DNA from: Nemertoderma westbladi | Lineage: Eukaryota; Xenacoelomorpha; Nemertodermatida; Nemertodermatidae | Assembly (NCBI GenBank): GCA_032718475.1 | Contig: JAUCBJ010008094.1 | Span: 62,001-126,000, forward strand | Direction: 5' to 3' | Length of the DNA: 64,000 nucleotides | Shown here: positions 52,173 to 63,100 of the stretch, in pieces | How the letters are laid out: each line of letters opens with the position of its first letter | Position numbering within the stretch: position 1 is the stretch's first letter | Translations under genes and position numbers: made by a program | The notes under the pieces: model-generated | Told to the model about the DNA's origin: nothing | Databases searched by the model: none | Seen by the model: the letters and a program-made list of their open reading frames with translations, nothing else

Positions 52173-52507
52173 TTGGTGTTACTAAAAATAGATCTGATTG
52201 CTTATTTGTTTCTGCTAATCTGTTACTAACATGTTGTGAATTTATGTACCTACATAAACCTACAGTACCACTTAGGTCATGATTTCAGTGTTCTTATCTT
52301 GTCCCATGATTGTTTAGGGTAGAAAAGTAAAGTGAAACCAAACGGATGTAAATATTACGCAGAAACCTGTGCATAACTAAGCCCAACTTATCACTCTTGG
52401 TTAATGCATTAGATATACTATATACTGTAGCATCGAAAAGAGACTGAACTAAAGTAAATTGAAATGTGAAAATTTTTTTAGCGTCCCTAGCGTTTCGTGT
52501 AAGATTT

Positions 52508-52797
52508 AAAAATTTCGCCAAAAAGACTAGGTACTCCTCCGTTATTTCCCATTTTCATTTTTCGATACTTCTATTCTTCGGCCACTTTTTTTATTTTCAT
52601 TTTCTATTTCTGATAATTGGCAATTTTGTAAAAAAAAATTTTTAATTATTTTATAAAAATTGATTTTTTTAAAAAAATTGCGGAAATATTCTGAAATCAA
52701 AAAAGGTGGCCGAAGAATTAAATCTTATTCAAATTCCTTTCACAAAAAAAAGGTTAAGAAATGGCGGAGGAGTGTGTGTTTTTTGTGCGAAAAAATG
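52508..52797. repeat. Imperfect 290-bp palindrome inside the foldback element
   Basis: Inverted pairs around a centre near 52650: ATTCTTCGGCCAC (52573-52585) with GTGGCCGAAGAAT (52706-52718), ACTCCTCCGTTATTTC (52533-52548) with GAAATGGCGGAGGAGT (near 52759-52774), and CGCCAAAAAG (near 52516-52525) with TTTTTTGTGCG further out. It is AT-rich near the centre. It may be a second foldback element nested in the first. Confidence 0.7.
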
Positions 52798-52904
52798 TTA
52801 TTCCCATTGAAGTTTGAACCTTCCCGCGCAAAAACTGTCTGTTAATATGTGATAATGTCTGTCAATATATATCTAGCAACACGAAAGCACAAAACCATGA
52901 TAAG

Positions 52905-53330
52905 ATTTTAGCTATGGGGGTTTTCCTGGTCGCTGATTTAATTTCTAAGGTCATTTTTCAGTTTTAATGAAATCTAGATTGTCTGTATGTCTGTCTGTCG
53001 GTCTATCAGACTAACCGACAATCTGTCAAAAATATAAGGAAAGGGCGGATTTTCAAGCTAAAGGTTTATCTCTAGGGGTTTTCAGGGTCGCAGAATCCAT
53101 TTCGAGTGTCAGTTTTAACATTCATTTGATTCCAAATTGTCTGTTTGGCTATCAGACTGTCGGTTGTATTTTGACGGACAGACTGACCGGCTTACAGACA
53201 GGAACGACGACGCCAAATTTAATTTTGATATTAGGAATGAAGTCACGAACCAAGAAAACCCATATTGGAAATTTTTTTAAAAAAATTTTAAATAGTATGA
53301 ATTCTATTCTTTTGGAGACATACTGACGGA
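52905..53330. repeat. Diverged direct repeats with CTGTCTGTC stretches
   Basis: Two imperfect copies, at about 52910-52990 and 53065-53150, share GGGGTTTTC..GGTCGC, then CAGTTTTAA, then ATTGTCTGT. Each is followed by a CTGTC/GACAG-rich stretch capable of short hairpins. There is no coding potential. It is probably part of the non-coding core of the surrounding element. Confidence 0.55.
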
Positions 53331-53449
53331 CAGACCGACAGTAAAACGGACAAACAGCAATATCTCGAGAAGTAAGATAGATCTTGCTAAACGGTTTTCA
53401 TATTTGGAATCTTGATTAAATTCTGCTCTAAATGGAATTTAAAAACATG

Positions 53450-53560
53450 TTAAAACATATTAATTCCTTTTTCCGATGCTAAAACATATTAATTATTATT
53501 TTCGATGTTAAAATATATTTATTATTATTTTCGATGTTAAAACATATTAATTCCCTTTTT
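53450..53560. repeat. Right-arm inverted copies of the array E unit
   Basis: About four units of TAAAACATATTAATTCC / TTTTTCCGATGC type, the reverse complement of array E units. They lie directly inside the right terminal inverted repeat. Confidence 0.85.
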
Positions 53561-53805
53561 CGATGCTAAACCATATTAATTTTATTTTCGAATATAATAA
53601 TTTCAATAACACAATTTTAAATTACAAAAAAATTAATTGGCCACAAATCACCACCGTACATTTATTTGAAAACGCGCATTTAATTATTTGATAACAAAAT
53701 GTAGAAGTTTTATTTGCTTTATTAGTTTTATATTAAGTAGTTAGTTGCGCCTCCTAGTGGTCTTCGTTGGTATAATTTTTACAACAAATAAATATATTTC
53801 TTTAG

Positions 53806-53935
53806 ATTCGCAAGGAAAACCAAAATCGGTTACAAACAGCCGTGGGAGGAAGCGCATGATTGGTTGCAAGAAGCTGTGTCAGTTGGTCCGCAGTACAGAC
53901 GTTTTATTCTTGGACTTCATACAAAAATGTCTTGA
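53806..53935 (+). CDS. DYRK: DYRK2/4-like kinase, exon e (late C-lobe)
   Basis: A 130-bp exon with acceptor ATTTCTTTAG|A and donor CTTGA|GTAAGT, in phase with both neighbours. It encodes DSQGKPKSVTNSRGRKRMIG (DYRK4-like DSKG...TN.RGKKR region), then LVRSTDVLFLDFIQKCLE (helix alpha-H and the conserved FLDF..KCLEWD motif). The following intron (53936-54071) is only 136 bp and has no array, unlike its neighbours. Confidence 0.93.
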
Positions 53936-54071
53936 GTAAGTAAAAGTGGCTACAAACGGATTTGGTCCTCCTTTTGCTTTTATATAGGCCGTAGGCCTAT
54001 TATTATTCTTTTATATTGAACTTTTTATTTAGTTTTGTCTTCCATATAATATTTAACATTAATTAATACAG

Positions 54072-54191
54072 ATGGGACGCGGATTCGAGAATGACTCCAG
54101 CTGAAGGACTGCAACACCCCTGGATAAATGAGGGAAGACGGTTGCACCGGGAGAATATGAGTCTATCCCGTCAGTCAGATACTAAAAGGAG
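54072..54191 (+). CDS. DYRK: DYRK2/4-like kinase, exon f (end of kinase domain), running into array F
   Basis: Acceptor TAATACAG|A. It encodes EWDADSRMTPAEGLQHPWIN (end of the CMGC C-lobe, ...HPWI) and a tail with RLHRENMSLSRQSDTKRR. Bases from about 54171 (CAGTCAGATACTAAAAGGAG) are the first unit of array F. Two endings are possible. Either the exon ends at AG|GTAGGA (about 54192) and the gene continues beyond the array, or translation continues through about three satellite units and stops at 54307-54309, adding a GWNSQILKGGL-type repeat tail. The sequence alone does not decide. The domain itself is complete at its C-terminal end. Confidence 0.88.
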
Positions 54192-57100
54192 AGGTAGGAA
54201 CAGTCAGATACTAAAGGGAGGGCTTGGTTGGAACAGTCAGATACTAAAGGGAGGGCTTGGTTGGAACAGTCAGATACTAAAGGGAGGGGTTGGAACAGTC
54301 AGATACTAAAGGGGTTGGAACAGTCAGATACTAAAGGGGTTGGAACAGTCAGATACTAAAGTTGGAACATTCAGATACTAAAGGGAGGGCTTGGTTGGAA
54401 CAGTCAGATACTAAAGGGAGGGGTTGGTTGGAACAGTCAGATACTAAAGGGAGGGGTTGGTTGGAACAGTCAGATACTAAAGGGGGGGCTTGGTTGGAAC
54501 AGTCAGATACTAAAGGGAGGGGTTGGTTGGAACAGTCAGATACTAAAGGGGGGGTTGGTTGGAACAGTCAGATACTAAAGGGGGGGTTGGTTGGAACAGT
54601 CAGATACTAAAGGGAGGGGTTGGTAGGAACAGTCAGATACTAAAGGGGTTGGAACAGTCAGATACTAAAGGGGTTGGAACAGTCAGATACTAAAGTTGGA
54701 ACATTCAGATACTAAAGGGAGGGCTTGGTTGGAACAGTCAGATACTAAAGGGAGGGGTTGGTTGGAACAGTCAGATACTAAAGGGAGGGGTTGGTAGGAA
54801 CAGTCAGATACTAAAGGGGGGGCTTGGTTTGAACAGTCAGATACTAAAGGGAGGGGTTGGTAGGAACAGTCAGATACTAAAGGGGGGGTCAGATACTAAA
54901 GGGAGGGGTTGGAACAGTCAGATACTAAAGGGAGGGGTTGGTTGGAACAGTCAGATACTAAAGGGGGGGTTGGTTGGAACAGTCAGATACTAAAGGGAGG
55001 GGTTGGTAGGAACAGTCAGATACTAAAGGGAGGGGTTGGTTGGAACAGTCAGATACTAAAGGGGTTGGAACAGTCAGATACTAAAGGGGTTGGAACAGTC
55101 AGATACTAAAGTTGGAACATTCAGATACTAAAGGGAGGGCTTGGTTGGAACAGTCAGATACTAAAGGGAGGGGTAGGTAGGAACAGTCAGATACTAAAGG
55201 AGTTGGAACAGTCAGATACTAAAGGGAGGGGTAGGAGGAATATTCAGATACTAAGGGGAGGGGTAGGAACATTCAGATACTAAAGGAGTTGGAACGGTCT
55301 GATACTAAAGGGAGGGGTAGGTAGGAACAGTCAGATACTAAAGGAGTTGGAACAGTCAGATACTAAAGGGAGGGCTTGGTTTGAACAGTCAGATACTAAA
55401 GGGAGGGGTTGGAACAGTCAGATACTAAAGGGAGGGGTTGGTAGGAACAGTCAGATATTAAAGGGAGGGCTTGGTTGGAACAGTCTGATATTAAAGGGAG
55501 GGCTTGGTTGGAACAGTCAGATACTAAAGGGAGGGCTTGGTTGGAACAGTCAGATACTAAAGTTGGAACATTCAGATACTAAAGGGAGGGCTTGGTAGGA
55601 ACAGTCAGATACTAAAGGGAGGGGTTGGAAGGAACAGTCAGATACTAAAGTTGGAACATTCAGATACTAAAGGGAGGGGTAGGTAGGAACAGTCAGATAC
55701 TAAAGGGAGGGGTTGGAAGGAACAGTCAGATACTAAAGTTGGAACATTCAGATACTAAAGGGAGGGGTAGGTAGGAACAGTCAGATACTAAAGGGAGGGG
55801 TTGGTAGGAACAGTCAGATACTAAAGGGAGGGCTTGGTTGGAACAGTCAGATACTAAAGGGAGGGGTTGGAACAGTCAGATACTAAAGGGGTTGGAACAG
55901 TCAGATACTAAAGGGGTTGGAACAGTCAGATACTAAAGTTGGAACATTCAGATACTAAAGGGAGGGGTAGGAGGAATATTCAGATACTAAGGGGAGGGGT
56001 AGGAACATTCAGATACTAAAGGAGTTGGAACAGTCAGATACTAAAGGGAGGGGTTGGTTGGAACAGTCAGATATTAAAGGGAGGGCTTGGTTGGGACAGT
56101 CAGATACTAAAGGGGGGGGGTTGGAACAGTCAGATACTAAAGGGAGGGGTTGGTTGGAACAGTCAGATATTAAAGGGAGGGGTTGGAAGGAACAGTCAGA
56201 TACTAAAGGAGTTGGAACAGTCAGATACTAAAGGGAGGGGTTGGTTGGAACAGTCAGATACTAAAGGGAGGGGTTGGTTGGAACAGTCAGATATTAAAGG
56301 GAGGGCTTGGTTGGGACAGTCAGATACTAAAGGGGGGGGGGGGGGGTTGGAACAGTCAGATACTAAAGGGAGGGGTAGGTAGGAACAGTCAGATACTAAA
56401 GGAGTTGGAACAGTCAGATACTAAAGGGAGGGGTTGGTTGGAACAGTCAGATACTAAAGGGAGGGGTTGGTTGGAACAGTCAGATATTAAAGGGAGGGCT
56501 TGGTTGGGACAGTCAGATACTAAAGGGGGGGGGGTTGGAACAGTCAGATACTAAAGGGAGGGGTTGGTAGGAACAGTCAGATATTAAAGGGAGGGCTTGG
56601 TTGGAACAGTCTGATATTAAAGGGAGGGCTTGGTTGGAACAGTCAGATACTAAAGGGAGGGCTTGGTTGGAACAGTCAGATACTAAAGTTGGAACATTCA
56701 GATACTAAAGGGAGGGCTTGGTAGGAACAGTCAGATACTAAAGGGAGGGGTTGGAAGGAACAGTCAGATACTAAAGTTGGAACATTCAGATACTAAAGGG
56801 AGGGGTAGGTAGGAACAGTCAGATACTAAAGGGAGGGGTTGGTAGGAACAGTCAGATACTAAAGTTGGAACATTCAGATACTAAAGGGAGGGGTAGGTAG
56901 GAACAGTCAGATACTAAAGGGAGGGGTTGGTAGGAACAGTCAGATACTAAAGGGAGGGGTTGGAAGGAACAGTCAGATACTAAAGGGAGGGGTTGATAGG
57001 AACAGTCCGATATTAAAGGGAGGGCTTGGTTGGAACAGTCAGATACTAAAGGGAGGGGTAGGTAGGAACAGTCAGATACTAAAGGGAGGGGTTGGAAGGA

Positions 57101-60100
57101 ACAGTCAGATACTAAAGTTGGAACATTCAGATACTAAAGGAAGGGGTAGGTAGGAACAGTCAGATACTAAAGGGAGGGGTTGGAAGGAACAGTCAGATAC
57201 TAAAGGGAGGGGTTGGTAGGAACAGTCAGATACAAAAGGGAGGGGTTGGTAGGAACAGTCAGATACTAAAGGGAGGGGTTGGAAGGAACAGTCAGATACT
57301 AAAGGGAGGGCTTGGTTGGAACAGTCAGATACTAAAGGGAGGGCTTGGTTGGAACAGTCAGATACTAAAGGGAGGGCTTGGTTGGAACAGTCAGATACTA
57401 AAGGGAGTGGTTGGTTGGAACAGTCAGATACTAAAGGGAGGGGTTGGTAGGAACAGTCAGATACTAAAGGGGGGGTCAGATACTAAAGGGAGGGGTTGGA
57501 ACAGTCAGATACTAAAGGAGTTGGAACGGTCTGATACTAAAGGGAGGGGTAGGTAGGAACAGTCAGATACTAAAGGAGTTGGAACAGTCAGATACTAAAG
57601 GGAGGGCTTGGTTTGAACAGTCAGATACTAAAGGGAGGGGTTGGAACAGTCAGATACTAAAGGGAGGGGTTGGTAGGAACAGTCAGATATTAAAGGGAGG
57701 GCTTGGTTGGAACAGTCTGATATTAAAGGGAGGGCTTGGTTGGAACAGTCAGATACTAAAGGGAGGGCTTGGTTGGAACAGTCAGATACTAAAGTTGGAA
57801 CATTCAGATACTAAAGGGAGGGCTTGGTAGGAACAGTCAGATACTAAAGGGAGGGGTTGGAAGGAACAGTCAGATACTAAAGTTGGAACATTCAGATACT
57901 AAAGGGAGGGGTAGGTAGGAACAGTCAGATACTAAAGGGAGGGGTTGGAAGGAACAGTCAGATACTAAAGTTGGAACATTCAGATACTAAAGGGAGGGGT
58001 AGGTAGGAACAGTCAGATACTAAAGGGAGGGGTTGGTAGGAACAGTCAGATACTAAAGGGAGGGGTTGGAACATTCAGATACTAAAGGGAGGGCTTGGTT
58101 GGAACAGTCAGATACTAAAGGGAGGGGTTGGTTGGAACAGTCAGATATTAAAGGGAGGGCTTGGTTGGAACAGTCAGATACTAAAGGGAGGGGTTGGAAC
58201 AGTCGATACTAAAGGGAGGACTTGGTTGGAACAGTCAGATACTAAAGGGAGGGGTTGGTAGGAACAGTCAGATACTAAAGGGGGGGTCAGATACTAAAGG
58301 GAGGGGTTGGAACAGTCAGATACTAAAGGGAGGGCTTGGTTGGAACAGTCAGATACTAAAGGGAGGGGTTGGAAGGAACAGTCAGATACTAAAGGGAGGG
58401 GTTGGTAGGAACAGTCAGATATTAAAGGGAGGGCTTGGTTGGAACAGTCAGATACTAAAGGGAGGGCTTGGTTGGAACAGTCAGATACTAAAGGGAGGGC
58501 TTGGTTGGAACAGTCAGATACTAAAGGGAGGGGTTGGTAGGAACAGTCAGATACTAAAGGGGGGGCTTGGTTGGAACAGTCAGATACTAAAGGGCGGGGT
58601 TGGTTGGAACAGTCAGATACTAAAGGGAGGGCTTGGTTGGAACAGTCAGATACTAAAGGAAGGGGTTGGTTGGAACAGTCAGATACTAAAGGGAGGGTTG
58701 GTTGGAACAGTCAGATACTAAAGGGGTTGGAACAGTCAGATACTAAAGGGAGGGCTTGGTAGGAACAGTCAGATACTAAAGGGACAGACAGATACTAAAG
58801 GGAGGGATTGGTAGGAACAATCAGATACTAAAGGGAGGGGTTGGAAGGAACAGTCAGATACTAAAGGGGGGCTTGGTTGGAACAGTCAGATACTAAAGGG
58901 AGGGGTTGGAACAGTCAGATACTAAAGGGAGGGCTTGGTTGGAACAGTCAGATACTAAAGGGAGGGGTTGGTTGGAACAGTCAGATACTAAAGGGAGGGG
59001 TTGGTAGGAACAGTCAGATACTAAAGGGAGGGCTTGGTTGGAACAGTCAGATACTAAAGGGAGGGGTTGGTAGGAACAGTCAGATACTAAAGGGAGGGCT
59101 TGGTTGGAACAGTCAGATACTAAAGGGAGGGGTTGGAACAGTCAGATACTAAAGGGAGGGCTTGGTTGGAACAGTCAGATACTAAAGGGAGGGGTTGGTA
59201 GGAACAGTCAGATACTAAAGGGAGGGCTTGGTTGGAACAGTCAGATACTAAAGGGAGGGGTTGGTAGGAACAGTCAGATACTAAAGGGAGGGCTTGGTTG
59301 GAACAGTCAGATACTAAAGGGCGGGGTTGGTTGGAACAGTCAGATACTAAAGGGAGGGGTTGGTAGGAACAGTCAGATATTAAAGGGAGGGCTTGGTTGG
59401 AACAGTCAGATACTAAAGGGAGGGGTTGGTTGGAACAGTCAGATACTAAAGGGAGGGGTTAGTAGGAACAGTCAGATACTAAAGGGAGGGCTTGGTTGGA
59501 ACAGTCAGATACTAAAGGGAGGGGTTGGTAGGAACAGTCAGATACTAAAGGGAGGGCTTGGTTGGAACAGTCAGATACTAAAGGGAGGGGTTGGTAGGAA
59601 CAGTCAGATATTAAAGGGAGGGCTTGGTTGGAACAGTCAGATATTAAAGGGAGGGCTTGGTTGGAACAGTCAGATACTAAAGGGAGGGGTTGGAACAGTC
59701 AGATACTAAAGGGAGGGCTTGGTTGGAACAGTCAGATACTAAAGGGAGGGGTTGGTAGGAACAGTCAGATACTAAAGGGAGGGCTTGGTTGGAACAGTCA
59801 GATACTAAAGGGAGGGGTTGGAACAGTCAGATACTAAAGGGAGGGCTTGGTTGGAACAGTCAGATACTAAAGGGAGGGGTTGGTAGGAACAGTCAGATAC
59901 TAAAGGGAGGGCTTGGTTGGAACAGTCAGATACTAAAGGGAGGGGTTGGTAGGAACAGTCAGATACTAAAGGGAGGGCTTGGTTGGAACAGTCAGATACT
60001 AAAGGGCGGGGTTGGTTGGAACAGTCAGATACTAAAGGGAGGGGTTGGTAGGAACAGTCAGATATTAAAGGGAGGGCTTGGTTGGAACAGTAAGATACTA

Positions 60101-63100
60101 AAGGGAGGGGTTGGTTGGAACAGTCAGATACTAAAGTTGGAACAGTCAGATACTAAAGGGAGGGGTTAGTAGGAACAGTCAGATACTAAAGGGAGGGCTT
60201 GGTTGGAACAGTCAGATACTAAAGGGAGGGGTTGGTAGGAACAGTCAGATACTAAAGGGAGGGCTTGGTTGGAACAGTCAGATACTAAAGGGAGGGCTTG
60301 GTTGGAACAGTCAGATACTAAAGGGAGGGGTTGGTAGGAACAGTCAGATACTAAAGGGAGGGCTTGGTTGGAACAGTCAGATACTAAAGGGAGGGGTTGG
60401 AACATTCAGATACTAAAGGGAGGGCTTGGTTGGAACAGTCAGATACTAAAGGGAGGGGTTGGTTGGAACAGTCAGATATTAAAGGGAGGGCTTGGTTGGA
60501 ACAGTCAGATACTAAAGGGAGGGGTTGGAACAGTCAGATACTAAAGGGAGGACTTGGTTGGAACAGTCAGATACTAAAGGGAGGGGTTGGTAGGAACAGT
60601 CAGATACTAAAGGGAGGGCTTGGTTGGAACAGTCAGATACTAAAGGGAGGGGTTGGAACAGTCCGATACTAAAGGGAGGGCTTGGTTGGAACAGTCAGAT
60701 ACTAAAGGGAGGGGTTGGTTGGAACAGTCAGATACTAAAGGGAGGGCTTGGTTGGAACAGTCAGATACTAAAGGGAGGGGTTGGTAGGAACAGTCAGATA
60801 TTAAAGGGCGGGGTTGGTTGGAACAGTCAGATACTAAAGGGAGGGCTTGGTTGGAACAGTCAGATACTAAAGGGAGGGGTTGGTTGGAACAGTCAGATAC
60901 TAAAGGGAGGGGTTGGTAGGAACAGTCAGATATTAAAGGGAGGGCTTGGTTGGAACAGTCAGATACTAAAGGGAGGGGTTGGTAGGAACAGTCAGATACT
61001 AAAGGGAGGGCTTGGTTGGAACAGTCAGATACTAAAGGGAGGGGTTGGTTGGAACAGTCAGATATTAAAGGGAGGGCTTGGTTGGAACAGTCAGATACTA
61101 AAGGGAGGGCTTGGTTGGAACAGTCAGATACTAAAGGGAGGGCTTGGTTGGAACAATCAGATACTAAAGGGAGGGGTTAGTAGGAACAGTCAGATACTAA
61201 AGGGAGGGCTTGGTTGGAACAGTCAGATATTAAAGGGAGGGCTTGGTTGGAACAGTCAGATATTAAAGGGAGGGCTTGGTTGGAACAGTCAGATACTAAA
61301 GGGCGGGGTTGGTTGGAACAGTCAGATATTAAAGCGAGGGCTTGGTTGGAACAGTCAGATACTAAAGGGCGGGGTTGGTTGGAACAGTCAGATACTAAAG
61401 GGAGGGCTTGGTTGGAACAGTCAGACACTGAAGGGAGGGGTTGGTAGGAACAGTCAGATACTAAAGGGAGGGCTTGGTTGGAACAGTCAGATACTAAAGG
61501 GAGGGGTTGGAACAGTCAGATACTAAAGGGAGAGCTTGGTTGGAACAGTCAGATACTAAAGGGAGGGCTTGGTAGGAATAGTCAGATATTAAAGGGAGGG
61601 CTTGGTTGGAACAGTCAGATACTAAAGGGAGGGGTTGGTTGGAACAGTCAGATACTAAAGGGAGGGCTTGGTTGGAACAGTCAGATACTAAAGGGAGGGC
61701 TTGGTTGGAACAGTCAGATACTAAAGGGAGGGGTTGGTAGGAACAGTCAGATACTAAAGGGAGGGCTTGGTTGGAACAGTCAGATACTAAAGGGAGGGGT
61801 TGGAACATTCAGATACTAAAGGGAGGGCTTGGTTGGAACAGTCAGATACTAAAGGGAGGGGTTGGTTGGAACAGTCAGATATTAAAGGGAGGGCTTGGTT
61901 GGAACAGTCAGATACTAAAGGGAGGGGTTGGAACAGTCAGATACTAAAGGGAGGACTTGGTTGGAACAGTCAGATACTAAAGGGAGGGGTTGGTAGGAAC
62001 AGTCAGATACTAAAGGGAGGGCTTGGTTGGAACAGTCAGATACTAAAGGGAGGGGTTGGAACAGTCAGATACTAAAGGGAGGGTTTGGTTGGAACAGTCA
62101 GATACTAAAGGGAGGGGTTGGTTGGAACAGTCAGATACTAAAGGGAGGGGTTGGTAGGAACAGTCAGATATTAAAGGGAGGGGTTGGTTGGAACAGTCAG
62201 ATACTAAAGGGCGGGGTTGGTTGGAACAGTCAGATATTAAAGGGAGGGCTTGGTTGGAACAGTCAGATATTAAAGGGAGGGCTTGGTTGGAACAGTCAGA
62301 TACTAAAGGGCGGGGTTGGTTGGAACAGTCAGATACTAAAGGGAGGGCTTGGTTGGAACAGTCAGATACTAAAGGGAGGGGTTGGTTGGAACAGTCAGAT
62401 ACTAAAGGGAGGGGTTGGAACAGTCAGATACTAAAGGGGTTGGAACAGTCAGATACTAAAGGGAGGGCTTGGTAGGAACAGTCAGATACTAAAGGGACAG
62501 ACAGATACTAAAGGGAGGGATTGGTAGGAACAATCAGATACTAAAGGGAGGGGTTGGAACAGTCAGATACTAAAGAGAGGGGTTGGAAGGAACAGTCAGA
62601 TGCTAAAGGGGCTTGGTTGGAACAGTCAGATACTAAAGGGAGGGCTTGGTTGGAACAGTCAGATATTAAAGGGAGGGGTTGGTTGGAACAGTCAGATACT
62701 AAAGGGAGGGCTTGGTTGGAACAGTCAGATACTAAAGGGAGGGGTTGGTAGGAACAGTTAGATACTAAAGGGGGGTTCAGATACTAAAGGGAGGGGTTGG
62801 TAGGAACAGTCAGATATTAAAGGGAGGGCTTGGTTGGAACAGTCAGATACTAAAGGGAGGGGTTGGTTGGAACAGTCAGATACTAAAGGGGGGGTCAGAT
62901 ACTAAAGGGAGGGGTTGGTAGGAACAGTCAGATATTAAAGGGAGGGCTTGGTTGGAACAGTCAGATACTAAAGGGAGGGGTTGGTTGGAACAGTCAGATA
63001 CTAAAGGGAGGGGTTGGTTGGAACAGTCAGATACTAAAGGGAGGGGTTGGAACAGTCAGATACTAAAGGGAGGGGTTGGAACAGTCAGATACTAAAGGGA

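Larger units (their letters stand above)
50972..53656. mobile_element. MITE-like foldback element with long terminal inverted repeats, TA-flanked
   Basis: The left end CGGTGGTGATTTGTGG (50972) is matched in reverse complement at the right end, CCACAAATCACCACCG (ending 53656). Both are flanked by TA, as expected for Tc1/mariner-type insertions. Similarity continues about 95 bp inward (left to about 51067, right from about 53561) and into the subterminal 29-bp repeats. I see no transposase; the short open frames inside are chance. The element occupies almost the whole intron between kinase exons d and e, starting about 60 bp after the donor and ending 149 bp before the acceptor. Confidence 0.8.

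Noticed and set aside
52294-53326. Possible transposase fragments in the foldback element
   Set aside because: Frames of 60-75 codons are AT-rich, lack DDE or helix-turn-helix features and are on different strands. The element looks non-autonomous.
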